DNA of 64,000 nucleotides from Affinundibacterium nitidum (GTDB taxonomy: Bacteria > Pseudomonadota > Gammaproteobacteria > Burkholderiales > Burkholderiaceae_D): contig NZ_JACOFZ010000012.1 in assembly GCF_014284155.1 (NCBI RefSeq), positions 1 to 64,000 on the forward strand, written 5' to 3'. Shown piece by piece: positions 17,587 to 26,105 of the stretch. The position numbers were made by a program, and so were the translations under genes. Below the pieces are notes generated by a model that did not search any database, was not told the DNA's origin, and saw nothing but the letters and a program-made list of their open reading frames with translations. Numbering within the stretch: position 1 is the stretch's first letter; every line of letters begins with the position of its first letter.

Positions 17587-18495
17587 TTAATCGACCACAA
17601 ACGCCGTCTCAGCGATCCCCTGCGTCCCAGGTCGCAACAAGATCGTCGCTCCAGCCCATTCATCGTCTTCGGGCTGTCCCACGCCAATTGATGTCACCAT
17701 TAAGGTATCTAAATTTGGCCCGCCGAAGCTACACATGGCGGGTTTTTTCATTGGTAGGGCGATTTCTTTGTCGAGTTTGCCTTCAGGCGTGAAACGTAAG
17801 AGGCGTGAGCCGTCGTTGCCGCATATCCAGTAACAGCCATCGATATCAACCGCTGCGCCGTCGGGGCGGCTTTCTAGTGCTTTCATATTCACGAACACAC
17901 GTTGGTTGTGTGGTACACCAACTTCGCAATCGTAATCGAAGGCCCAAATCATCTTGCTGTTGGGGTGCGAATCTGAAAGGTACATGGTGCGTCCATCGGG
18001 CGACCATGCGAGGCCGTTTTGTACAAATAGGCCAGAGACAAACGGTGTTGAGATACCTTGTTGTGCGCTGTAACGATACAGATGGCCGATGGCCTTGGCT
18101 TGGGCCATGTCCATGAACATCGTGCCACTCCAGAAGCGACCTTGACGGTCACAACGGCCATCATTAAAGCGCATGCCTTGACCCAATTCGGCGGGCGCGG
18201 CAAGGCGTTTCGCTTGTACCTGATGTGCTTCGCTGAGATGGAGTTGAAAGACGCCGCTTTCCATGCCAGCGATAAAACTTCCATCGGCGGCTTGGGTTAA
18301 GCAGCCTAGCATCTCATTGGTATTCCAATATTGCAAACTAGCTTGGCTAGATGGCGCTGTGGGGCAATAGCGCCAGATCTTTTTTTCTGTGATGGCGACC
18401 CAATACCACGCTTGCTCCGCAACATGCCAAAAAGGGCTTTCACCGACGCCACTGCGGACATCGGCTACGCGTTCAATAGGAAGAGTCGTCAACAT
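17587..18495 (-). CDS. SMP-30/gluconolactonase-family lactonase, probable aldarolactonase
   Basis: The 302-residue six-bladed propeller protein has the SMP-30 metal-site signatures: early glutamate in GVGESPFWH, RFNDGRCDRQGRFWSGTM, and the late QNGLAWSPDGRTMYLSDS segment with asparagine and aspartate ligands. In this context it probably hydrolyses the galactaro-1,4- or 1,5-lactone made by uronate dehydrogenase to galactarate in the cytoplasm. The substrate is inferred from neighbours; L-arabinono- or glucono-lactone are alternatives within the family. It lies 12 bases downstream of the hexuronate MFS gene and is surely cotranscribed with it. Confidence 0.85.
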   Translation of the reverse strand: MLTTLPIERVADVRSGVGESPFWHVAEQAWYWVAITEKKIWRYCPTAPSSQASLQYWNTNEMLGCLTQAADGSFIAGMESGVFQLHLSEAHQVQAKRLAAPAELGQGMRFNDGRCDRQGRFWSGTMFMDMAQAKAIGHLYRYSAQQGISTPFVSGLFVQNGLAWSPDGRTMYLSDSHPNSKMIWAFDYDCEVGVPHNQRVFVNMKALESRPDGAAVDIDGCYWICGNDGSRLLRFTPEGKLDKEIALPMKKPAMCSFGGPNLDTLMVTSIGVGQPEDDEWAGATILLRPGTQGIAETAFVVD

Positions 18496-18507
18496 AGATC
18501 AATGCGC

Positions 18508-19893
18508 TTACACAGAATGAATAACTTTGTATTTCGGTACCAGTGTTTTCATCACGCTCCAGGCGACCACGTAGGCCAGAGCACAGATGGCAAACATGAT
18601 AGTGTAACCAGTTTGTAGCTGACCTTGGCTACCATAGTAATCAAACAGCCAACCACCGAGCTTGGTAATCAATACACCACCGAGACCACCGGCCATGCCA
18701 CCAATGCCGACTACTGAGGCGACCGCATGTTTAGGGAACATGTCGGATACGGTGGTAAAGATATTCGCTGACCATGCCTGATGAGCAGAAGCGCCGATAC
18801 CGATCAAGATCACTGGCACCCAAAATCCTAAATAACCGAATGGCTGCGCCAACAAAACGACTAAGGGAATCAGCGCGATAATTAACATCGCTTTCATGCG
18901 GCCGTCATACGGCGTATCGCCGCGATTGATGAAGTAAGTGGGGAACCAACCACCACCAATACTGCCGATCATGGTCATGCTATACAGCACAGCCAAAGGG
19001 AAAACGAAATCGGTAGTCTTCATGCCGTATTGAGCGGCCAAATATTTAGGTAACCAAAATAAGAAGAACCACCACACACCGTCCGTCATGAATTTACCAA
19101 AGGCGAAAGCCCAAGTTTGGCGATAAGCCAATAAACGGAACCAGGAAAAAGTGGTGGTTTCTGCTGTTGTTGCCGCTGAGGCTGCGCTTGCTTGCGTATT
19201 CTCTTGTTCTACATCTTGGTGGATGTAGGCAAATTCTTCGGCGGAGAGGCGACGTTGTTGTTCAGGTTTATCGTACAAGACTAGCCAAAATCCCATCCAG
19301 ATAAAGCCAATCGCACCGACAATCATGAAGGTGGCTTGCCAGCCCCAAGCAGCAGCAATTAAAGGCACAGTGATCGGCGCGAGTACCGCACCAATATTCG
19401 CGCCAGAGTTAAAAATGCCTGTGGCAAAAGAACGTTCTTTTTTCGGGAAGTATTCAGCGGTGGCTTTAATCGCAGCAGGGAAGTTGCCCGCTTCACCGAG
19501 CGCTAACACAGCGCGTGACAACATAAAACCAAGGATCGATACTGGAAGTGCAGTAAAGCCCAAGGTGGTCGCGATGGTATTGACTGCATTGCCGAAGAAG
19601 ATGGCAAAGGCATGCATTATTGCGCCGATAGACCAGATCACAATTGCCAAGGCAAAGGCGCGTTTGGTGCCGATACGATCAATGAAGCGCCCCGCAAATA
19701 GCATAGAGATCGCATATACAAACTGAAAGACAGCAGTGATATTAGCGTAATCGCTATTGGTCCAGCCAAACTCTTTGCTCAAGTCTGGTGCCAATAAACT
19801 GAGCACTTGTCGATCGAGATAATTGATCGTGGTCGCGAAGAAGAGCAGGGCGCAGATTGTCCAGCGATAGCGACCGATGTTGAGGGCATTCAT
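18508..19893 (-). CDS. MFS hexuronate transporter (ACS family, ExuT-like)
   Basis: The 461-residue inner-membrane protein has twelve predicted helices. It starts with the anion:cation symporter signature RYRWTICALLFFATTINYLDRQ, has the A motif GRFIDRIGTKR, and the ALGEAGNFPAAIKATAEYFPKKERSFATGIFNSG stretch typical of ExuT/GudP-type carriers. It would bring galacturonate (or galactarate/glucarate) into the cytoplasm with protons. It is the first gene of a two-gene unit with the SMP-30 lactonase and has GGAG before the start. An AGCGCT-centred palindrome about 25 bases upstream resembles a LacI-family site, but no matching regulator lies in the window. Confidence 0.88.
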   Translation of the reverse strand: MNALNIGRYRWTICALLFFATTINYLDRQVLSLLAPDLSKEFGWTNSDYANITAVFQFVYAISMLFAGRFIDRIGTKRAFALAIVIWSIGAIMHAFAIFFGNAVNTIATTLGFTALPVSILGFMLSRAVLALGEAGNFPAAIKATAEYFPKKERSFATGIFNSGANIGAVLAPITVPLIAAAWGWQATFMIVGAIGFIWMGFWLVLYDKPEQQRRLSAEEFAYIHQDVEQENTQASAASAATTAETTTFSWFRLLAYRQTWAFAFGKFMTDGVWWFFLFWLPKYLAAQYGMKTTDFVFPLAVLYSMTMIGSIGGGWFPTYFINRGDTPYDGRMKAMLIIALIPLVVLLAQPFGYLGFWVPVILIGIGASAHQAWSANIFTTVSDMFPKHAVASVVGIGGMAGGLGGVLITKLGGWLFDYYGSQGQLQTGYTIMFAICALAYVVAWSVMKTLVPKYKVIHSV

Positions 19894-20077
19894 GGAAGTG
19901 TCTCCGTTTTTGTTTTAGCGCTTTCACCACACAAACCTTGAAATGAATAAGTCGGTGTGAAGTGAGTCTTATTGTTTGAAACCGCTACTTTGTGCAGAGG
20001 TCTCTTCCTATCTGTTTTAAGGCTTGTGAAAAGTTCTATATTGTCGAAGTAGTCTGATCTGAAACTGAGTTGCCGTC

Positions 20078-20097
20078 ATTCCCGCCGTGGCGGGAAT
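20078..20097. repeat. ATTCCC-type short palindromic repeat
   Basis: ATTCCCGCC-GT-GGCGGGAAT is a perfect 9-base-arm palindrome inside the wider context GTCATTCCCGC...GCGGGAATCCAG. Such units are dispersed repeats in many proteobacteria (similar to neisserial dRS3). It lies 30 bases past the dehydrogenase stop, in the MFS promoter-side gap, and could act as an mRNA end or integration hot spot. Confidence 0.75.
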
Positions 20098-20127
20098 CCA
20101 GTGCTCAGCAAAGCTTCTCTGTCTATA

Positions 20128-21708
20128 TTACTTCCCTAACTGCAATTCACCATTCACAATACGTGGCACCGACCAAGGATTATCTTGTTGCAAGCTTGCT
20201 GGCGTTAAGGCTGCTGGTAACTCTTGATAGCACACTGGGCGAATAAAACGGTCGATGGCCGTTGCACCGACTGAAGTCGTGCGACTATCAGACGTGGAAG
20301 GGAAAGGACCACCATGCACCATTGCATGCGCGACTTCCACACCCGTCGGGAAACCGTTAAACAAGATACGCCCCGCTTTACGTTCTAAGATTGGCATTAA
20401 AGCTTTGACGAGCTCGTAATCTGCTTCATTGGCATGCACTGTTGCGGTCAATTGGCCTTCAATGAATTCCGCAATCGCGTGCACTTCGTCGAGATCTGCG
20501 CAACGAATGATCAAGGAGGATGGTCCAAAGATTTCTTCGCTGAGGGCTGGCGTGTTGAGGAACTGCGGCGCTGTACAGCTCGATAAACGCACTTGTGCAG
20601 CGCATGCACTGCCGCCCGCTTGTCCTTCGGCCACCTTACTGACACCGGCGATGCTGGATAATTGTTCTGTACCTTTGACGTAGGCATGATGAATGCCGGG
20701 CGTAAGCATGGTTGCTGCGGCTTTCGCTTGCAATGCATTGGCGGCGGTCTCGATAAAATTCTCTAAATCGGTACTGTCGATGGCAATCACTAAGCCAGGG
20801 TTAGTACAGAATTGACCAGCGCCCAGTGTTAAGGATTCGACAAAGCCTTGTGCGATTTGTGTGGATCGTGCCGCCAGTGCGCTTGGCATTAAGAACACAG
20901 GGTTAATGCTACTCATTTCCGCATACACCGGAATAGGTTCATGGCGTTGCGCAGCAGTGCGCATTAGTGCGATGCCACCTTGACGCGAACCTGTAAACCC
21001 AACGGCCTTGATCGCTGCATGGCTGACCAAGCTTTGGCCGATCTGGCGACCATCGCCAATTAAACACGAGAATACACCTTCAGGCATGTGGCATTTGGCA
21101 GCAGCCGTTTGAATTGCTTGCGCCACTAATTCAGACGTGCCGAGATGCGCGCTATGGGCTTTGACCACTACAGGGCAACCCGCCGCGAGCGCAGAGGCTG
21201 TATCACCACCAGCAACAGAAAAGGCTAAAGGAAAATTCGATGCGCCAAACACCGCGACCGGGCCGATCGCAATTTTGCGCATGCGCAGATCAGGGCGTGG
21301 TGGCGTGCGTTCAAGTAAGGCGCTGTCGAGTGTCGCATTGAGGTAGTAGCCATCGCGAACCACTTTTGCGAACAGGCGCAATTGATTCATGGTGCGACCA
21401 CGTTCGCCTTCCAAGCGTGCAATGGGCAAACCTGTTTCTTGATGTGCACGGTCAATCAGACTAGTGCCAAGCGCGAGAATTTCGTCAGCAATCGTCTCTA
21501 AGAAAACGGCGCGTTGTTCTGGCGTCGTTTCGCGATACTGGTCAAAGGCTTCACGTGCCAGTTGGCATGCCTGTTCCACATCGGCTGCATTGGCTAAACC
21601 AAATGCGGGTTCGATTTCGGTATTCGTTGCAGGATTGATCGCTTTTAATTGGCCTGCTTGTCCGAAACGACGTTGTTGGCCGATGATCATGTTGCCCTGA
21701 ATTGACAT
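20128..21708 (-). CDS. 2,5-dioxovalerate (alpha-ketoglutarate semialdehyde) dehydrogenase
   Basis: The 526-residue aldehyde dehydrogenase has the cofactor/active-site segment [18 protein letters not shown], the general-base glutamate in [11 protein letters not shown] and the nucleophile in [11 protein letters not shown]. Its length and the KRF-like opening (QRRFGQAG) match the NADP-type KGSADH group rather than betaine-aldehyde enzymes. It oxidises 2,5-dioxopentanoate, the KdgD product, to 2-oxoglutarate, the last step of oxidative galacturonate use. ATG 21708 is preferred over a start 33 bases upstream because AAAGGAAACACC precedes it. It is transcribed after kdgD across a 217-base gap that contains a palindromic repeat, so it may have its own promoter. 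Confidence 0.88.
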   Translation of the reverse strand: MSIQGNMIIGQQRRFGQAGQLKAINPATNTEIEPAFGLANAADVEQACQLAREAFDQYRETTPEQRAVFLETIADEILALGTSLIDRAHQETGLPIARLEGERGRTMNQLRLFAKVVRDGYYLNATLDSALLERTPPRPDLRMRKIAIGPVAVFGASNFPLAFSVAGGDTASALAAGCPVVVKAHSAHLGTSELVAQAIQTAAAKCHMPEGVFSCLIGDGRQIGQSLVSHAAIKAVGFTGSRQGGIALMRTAAQRHEPIPVYAEMSSINPVFLMPSALAARSTQIAQGFVESLTLGAGQFCTNPGLVIAIDSTDLENFIETAANALQAKAAATMLTPGIHHAYVKGTEQLSSIAGVSKVAEGQAGGSACAAQVRLSSCTAPQFLNTPALSEEIFGPSSLIIRCADLDEVHAIAEFIEGQLTATVHANEADYELVKALMPILERKAGRILFNGFPTGVEVAHAMVHGGPFPSTSDSRTTSVGATAIDRFIRPVCYQELPAALTPASLQQDNPWSVPRIVNGELQLGK

Positions 21709-21730
21709 GGTGTTTCCTTTATCCTGAATG

Positions 21731-21847
21731 GACCTTTGCACAAACTACTGCGCGACCGAATTGTGAATTTGCGATGCTCGCTGTGCACAAGCACAGGTGC
21801 GCTTCTCAATTCAAACTTCGACCGCTCGCTACGTTTGTACAAAGGTC
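21731..21847. repeat. 117-bp imperfect inverted repeat (MITE-like), between kdgD and the dehydrogenase
   Basis: The ends GACCTTTGCACAAAC and GTTTGTACAAAGGTC pair in 14 of 15 positions. The pairing continues inward imperfectly (ACCGAATTGTGAATT against AATTCAAACTTCGACC). There is no coding frame. The core is shared with the repeat at 4821-4888. The element fills the gap between two genes of the same pathway and could form a long RNA hairpin in a read-through transcript. Confidence 0.65.
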
Positions 21848-21925
21848 GCTTGAATGTTGTTTTGTTCTAGTCCTAGTGGAGCATTCCAATCATGGTCAAT
21901 GGAATGCTATCACCTCTGCACATTA

Positions 21926-22837
21926 TTATTGCGCGCCTTGTTTCAAAATCAGCTGACGCAACATTTCATCTTCCTCTGCAGTCAAATCTGTGAGTGGGGC
22001 GCGTACTGGGCCGCCGCTATGGCCAACCAAACGTGCGCCAGCTTTGACGATACTCACTGCATAACCCGCCTTGCGATTACGAATCTCTAAGTATGGCAGG
22101 AAGAATTCGTCGATCAAACGATTCGTGGTGACATGGTCATCGGCGGCGGTAGCGTGATAGAAGTCCATCGCTAATTTGGGTACGAAGTTAAATACCGCAG
22201 AAGAATACACAGGGGTACCGATGGCTTTGTAGGCTGCAGCATACACTTCCGCTGTTGGCAAACCGCCCAAGTAGCTAAAGCGATCACCCATACGACGCCA
22301 GATCGATACCATCAATTCAATGTCACCGATACCGTCTTTAAAACCGATTAAGTTCGGGCACATATTGGCCAAGCGCTCTAAAGAATTTGGCGTCAAACGG
22401 CAGTTAGCACGGTTGTATACCACCACACCAATGTTGACCGATTTGCAGACTTCGGCGACGTGCGCCACCAAGCCATCTTGGCTCGCTTCTGTTAAGTAAT
22501 GGGGTAACAACAACAGGCCTTGTGCGCCCAAACGTTGCGCTTCTTGTGCCAAGGCGATTGCTTGACGTGTAGGGCCTCCCACACCAGCCAAGATAGGAAC
22601 TTTGCCTGCGCAAGTTTGTACCGCAGTGCGAATGATGTCGCTGTATTCACCTGAAGTCAGTGAAAAGAATTCACCAGTACCGCCCGCTGCAAACAAAGCA
22701 CTCGCGCCATACGGTGCCAACCATTCCAAGCGCTCGATATAAGTATCAGCACGGAAGTCACCTTGCTCATCAAAGTCGGTAATGGGGAAAGACAATAAGC
22801 CAGAAGAGAGGATTTGTTTAAGTTCGAGCGGATGCAT
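21926..22837 (-). CDS. kdgD: 5-dehydro-4-deoxyglucarate dehydratase
   Basis: The 303-residue DapA-family TIM barrel has GTGEFFSLT (substrate carboxylate binding, 53-61), the Schiff-base lysine K167 in [10 protein letters not shown] and Y141 in VVYNRAN. Size and motifs match KdgD, which dehydrates and decarboxylates 5-keto-4-deoxy-D-glucarate to 2,5-dioxopentanoate. Together with GarD and the dioxovalerate dehydrogenase it completes the non-phosphorylated route to 2-oxoglutarate. Upstream on its strand lies a motif shared with the second GntR gene's promoter region, suggesting control by that regulator. Other DapA-family lyases are possible, but the context is decisive. Confidence 0.9.
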   Translation of the reverse strand: MHPLELKQILSSGLLSFPITDFDEQGDFRADTYIERLEWLAPYGASALFAAGGTGEFFSLTSGEYSDIIRTAVQTCAGKVPILAGVGGPTRQAIALAQEAQRLGAQGLLLLPHYLTEASQDGLVAHVAEVCKSVNIGVVVYNRANCRLTPNSLERLANMCPNLIGFKDGIGDIELMVSIWRRMGDRFSYLGGLPTAEVYAAAYKAIGTPVYSSAVFNFVPKLAMDFYHATAADDHVTTNRLIDEFFLPYLEIRNRKAGYAVSIVKAGARLVGHSGGPVRAPLTDLTAEEDEMLRQLILKQGAQ

Positions 22838-22927
22838 GGCGTCTCCAGAAATAAAAGAATGGAAGGTGTTCGATGATGAAAATTGTTGTTTTGTTACAAA
22901 AAAAGCTTAAAATCGTTTAAGAGATAC

Positions 22928-22941
22928 GTCATCGTACAACT
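22928..22941 (-). promoter_or_regulatory. Candidate operator of the second GntR regulator upstream of kdgD
   Basis: Read on the minus strand it is AGTTGTACGATGAC, 91 bases before the kdgD start. It matches AGTTGTATGATAAC near the second gntR gene at 12 of 14 positions. The TTGTnnnAnnA-like layout fits a FadR-subfamily site. Function is inferred. The rest of the 400-base gap holds a degenerate ATTCC-type repeat near 23125 and the stem-loop at 23161. Confidence 0.5.
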
Positions 22942-23160
22942 TAAAATTAGGAAATACAAGCACTCGCTTAAAAATCTTGTTTTTATGGCTTATTCGACAA
23001 CATCTTGCGATTGAAAGTCGGTTTTATCAACTGTTGTGAATTGAGGGAATGGTGTTGTTTGAAACCCTATGACTTGCCGTGAATGGAAGGGTAGGCTTTA
23101 GGTTTGAGTGAAGAAGGTGAGAGCGTCATCGCTGCGAAGGCAGTGATCTAGGGTCATTCC

Positions 23161-23191
23161 GCGTTTGCATCAAGCATTTCTTGATCCAAAC
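23161..23191. other. Stem-loop downstream of the second gntR gene
   Basis: CGTTTGCATCAAG and CTTGATCCAAACG form a 13-base stem with one mismatch and a 5-base loop. No T tract follows on either strand, so it may protect the mRNA 3' end rather than act as an intrinsic terminator. Confidence 0.45.
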
Positions 23192-23240
23192 GTTAAAGGC
23201 TAAGAGGCAAAGAGATGCATTTTCGGGACAGACCGATGAA

Positions 23241-24023
23241 TTAACTTTGAGCAGCATTCGCCTTTTCAGACCCAACCTCAGGCTCTAGCAACTCTTGTGC
23301 TCGACGCAAGCGTTCACGGCTATGACTTAAATGGGTACGCATCGCCGCACGCGCTGCTTCTGGATCTTTGCGCAGTATCGCTTGGTAGATGTCTTCGTGT
23401 TCGTGTCTTACCCTTTGCAAGTATGACTGCGGCTCACCTTCGGCGAGTAGGGCGGTGTTGATGCGGGCGCGCGGAATAATCGTCCGACCGAGTTGGCTCA
23501 GCAAATCGACGAAGTAGGCATTGCCGGTGGCTTGTGCAATTAGGAGGTGAAACTGGACGTCGGCATCGACCGAGTTCTGTTGATTTTCTTGGGCTGTTTG
23601 CATGACCCGCAATACTTCAGCTAGCGCTTGAATCTGCTCTTCACTACGGCGAGTCGCTGCATGCCAAGCGGCTTCGGTTTCTAGGCTAATACGGATTTCC
23701 AAAATATCGAGTACATCACGTATCGTTACCATCGATTCATGCGGCAGGCCCATACCAGTTTTCGGTGGTGGCAACACGAAAGTGCCGATGCCATGACGCG
23801 TCTCTACAAAACCTGCTGCTTTTAAATGCGAAATTGCCTCGCGCACCACGGTGCGACTGACACCGTAAATCTGCATGATTTCGGATTCAGTCGGCAGTTT
23901 CTCGCCGGTTTTGAGACTGTCGTTGCGTATCGATTCCGTAATATGTTCAACCACAGCCTGTGCCAAGTTGCGCGGTTTGCTGCGACCAGGGATGGGAAGT
24001 GAAGTGCTGTTTAAGTTACTCAT
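23241..24023 (-). CDS. FadR-family GntR transcriptional regulator (second)
   Basis: The 260-residue regulator has a winged helix (LAQAVVEHITESIRNDSLKTG, LPTESEIMQIYGVSRTVVREAISHLKAAGFVETRHGIGTFV) and an FCD domain with metal-site residues in DVQFHLLIAQATGNAYFV and HEDIYQAILRKDPEAARAAMRTHLSHSRERL. A frame open to 24101 adds a hydrophobic stretch unlike this family, so ATG 24023 is used. It closes the uronate island. A motif in its own upstream region recurs upstream of kdgD, so it probably controls galactarate/glucarate breakdown and itself. The ligand is unknown. It is divergent from the M2 peptidase gene. Confidence 0.88.
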   Translation of the reverse strand: MSNLNSTSLPIPGRSKPRNLAQAVVEHITESIRNDSLKTGEKLPTESEIMQIYGVSRTVVREAISHLKAAGFVETRHGIGTFVLPPPKTGMGLPHESMVTIRDVLDILEIRISLETEAAWHAATRRSEEQIQALAEVLRVMQTAQENQQNSVDADVQFHLLIAQATGNAYFVDLLSQLGRTIIPRARINTALLAEGEPQSYLQRVRHEHEDIYQAILRKDPEAARAAMRTHLSHSRERLRRAQELLEPEVGSEKANAAQS

Positions 24024-24057
24024 AAGCTTTGAACCGGATAGCCTGCATGAAAAAGAT

Positions 24058-24140
24058 AGTTGTATGATAACCGATAATGATAGGAATAGTGGGCTTGCCA
24101 AACTTTGGGCTGTCCACTGGGCTAGAAATCATCATTCTAG
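24058..24140. promoter_or_regulatory. Candidate operators between gntR and the M2 peptidase gene
   Basis: AGTTGTATGATAAC at 24058-24071 is the partner of the kdgD upstream motif and lies 35 bases before the regulator start, consistent with autoregulation. A separate inverted repeat, CTAGAA-N7-TTCTAG, lies at 24122-24140 and has no known match here. Confidence 0.45.
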
Positions 24141-24235
24141 TTACAAAAAAAGTGACAAGAACAATGACAAATTAGCCAGCTATTTGTGCCAGCAGGGTGT
24201 AAGCTTGCAGTTTTTGCGCAAGAGAAGGAAGAGCG

Positions 24236-26047
24236 ATGTTTTATCAAACCAAAATCGCTGCAGCTGTCGCTGCGATCGCGATGTTCAATATGCCGATGTT
24301 GGCCGAAGCCGCCAATAAAAAAGGCCCACCGACCGTAGCCGAGGCAGAAAAATTCTTAAAAGACGCTGAAGCTCGCTTAGAAAAGCTCGGTAATACAGCT
24401 CAACGTGCGGCCTGGGTCTATGAGACACATATTACCGACGATACCGAAACGATTGCCGCGCAAGCCAACGAACAAGCGATTGGTGCAATGGGCGAGATCG
24501 CTTTGCAAGCACGTCGCTATAACAAGCTACCGCTGTCTGCTGAAAACAAGCGTAAGCTGAAATTACTGCAATTGAGCTTGAGTCTCAGCAATGATAAAGA
24601 CCGCGAAGACTATGCGAAATTGTCCGCGCAAATGAACGGTGCTTACGGCAAAGGTAAATATTGCAAAACGCCAGGCGACGAATCGACTTGTTTAAACCTC
24701 GGTCAGCTCGAAGCGATTTTGGCGAAGAGCCGCAATCCTGCTGAGATGAAAGAAGCGTGGTTAGGCTGGCATCAGACCGCTAGCAGCTACAAAGACAGCT
24801 ATGCGCAATACGTAGATGTGTCGAACAAAGGTGCGCGTGAAATGGGCTTTGCCGACACCGGTGCGTTGTGGCGGTCTCAATACGATATGCCACCAGAAGC
24901 GTTTGCCGCCGAGACAGAACGCCTGTGGCAGCAAGTGAAGCCTTTGTACGACTCCTTGCATCAATATGTGCGCTTGAAGCTGCAACAAACCTATGGCAAA
25001 GATGAGGTGCCAGACAATGGTCCTATTCCTGCTCACTTGTTCGGTAACATGTGGTCACAAGGTTGGGAAAATTTATACCCTATCGTCAAGCCACAAGGCC
25101 CTGCAGCCAATCTCGATATCGCTGAAACGCTCAAGCAAAAGAATATCGACGCCAAAGCAATGACCAAGATGTCTGAAGGTTTTTATACTTCACTTGGCAT
25201 GGAGGCTTTGCCCGCATCGTTTTATGAGCGCTCACAATTGACGAAACCTCGTGATCGCGAAGTGGTGTGTCACGCTTCGGCATGGGATGTCGATGGTGAC
25301 AAAGACGTGCGTATCAAGATGTGCATCAACCAAACGACCGAAGACTTTTTGGTGATTCATCACGAGCTTGGTCACATTTATTACGACCTCGCTTATCGCA
25401 AACAATCGCCACTGTTTAAAGGTGGTGCGAATGATGGTTTCCATGAAGCGATTGGTGATACTGTGGCTTTGTCAGTCACGCCAGAGTACTTGCATAAATT
25501 AGGTTTGATCAAAGAAGTGCCAGATGCATCGCAAGATGTGGGCGTATTGATGGATCGTGCCTTACAAAAGGTGGCGTTTTTACCGTTTGCTTACTTGGTC
25601 GATCAATGGCGTTGGAAAGTCTATGCTGGCCAAGTCAAACCAGCCGACTACGACAAAGCTTGGTGGGAATTGCGCGAGAAGTATCAAGGCGTAAAGCGTC
25701 CAGCGCCAAGCGCGGCCAATGGCTTCGATGCCGGTGCTAAATACCACGTCGCTTCCGACACACCATACGCACGCTATTTCCTAGCAACGATTTTGCAATT
25801 CCAATTGCATCGTGCTCTGTGCCGCGAAGCTGGCTATAGCGGCCCATTAAATCGTTGCTCGATTTATGAAAACAAAGCGGCGGGTAAGAAATTCCAAGCG
25901 ATGCTCGAGATGGGCACAAGCCGCCCATGGAATGAAGCCTTGAAAGCAGTGTCAGGGGAAGAAAAGTTAGATGCGACAGCAATGTTAGACTATTTCGCGC
26001 CACTCAAAACTTGGTTGGATGCGCAGAATAAGGCGATGGCGAAGTAA
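24236..26047 (+). CDS. M2-family (angiotensin-converting-enzyme-like) dipeptidyl carboxypeptidase
   Basis: The 603-residue protein has a signal peptide ending near MLAEA and is helical throughout. The zinc site is HHELGH (H376, E377, H380) with the third ligand E404 in HEAIGDTV, and the C-terminal DTPYARYFLATILQFQLHRALC segment is typical of the family. Bacterial M2 enzymes, as known from Xanthomonas, remove C-terminal dipeptides and are active as single-domain ACE homologues. The protein is probably periplasmic and used in peptide nutrition. It is monocistronic, divergent from the second GntR gene and followed by a terminator. It is not obviously part of uronate metabolism. Confidence 0.93.
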   Translation: MFYQTKIAAAVAAIAMFNMPMLAEAANKKGPPTVAEAEKFLKDAEARLEKLGNTAQRAAWVYETHITDDTETIAAQANEQAIGAMGEIALQARRYNKLPLSAENKRKLKLLQLSLSLSNDKDREDYAKLSAQMNGAYGKGKYCKTPGDESTCLNLGQLEAILAKSRNPAEMKEAWLGWHQTASSYKDSYAQYVDVSNKGAREMGFADTGALWRSQYDMPPEAFAAETERLWQQVKPLYDSLHQYVRLKLQQTYGKDEVPDNGPIPAHLFGNMWSQGWENLYPIVKPQGPAANLDIAETLKQKNIDAKAMTKMSEGFYTSLGMEALPASFYERSQLTKPRDREVVCHASAWDVDGDKDVRIKMCINQTTEDFLVIHHELGHIYYDLAYRKQSPLFKGGANDGFHEAIGDTVALSVTPEYLHKLGLIKEVPDASQDVGVLMDRALQKVAFLPFAYLVDQWRWKVYAGQVKPADYDKAWWELREKYQGVKRPAPSAANGFDAGAKYHVASDTPYARYFLATILQFQLHRALCREAGYSGPLNRCSIYENKAAGKKFQAMLEMGTSRPWNEALKAVSGEEKLDATAMLDYFAPLKTWLDAQNKAMAK

Positions 26048-26066
26048 TTTCATAAATTTGGTCGAG

Positions 26067-26105
26067 GAAACGGCGCACCTTTATTTGGGGGGCGCCGTTT
26101 CTTTT
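26067..26105 (+). terminator. Rho-independent terminator after the M2 peptidase gene
   Basis: GAAACGGCGC/GCGCCGTTTC with a loop of about 15 bases is followed by TTTTT. It overlaps the region just beyond the convergent membrane-protein stop. Confidence 0.85.

Noticed and set aside
19913-19926. AGCGCT-centred palindrome upstream of the MFS gene resembling a LacI-family operator
   Set aside because: Only a partial match and no LacI-type regulator in the window, so it was not listed as a site.
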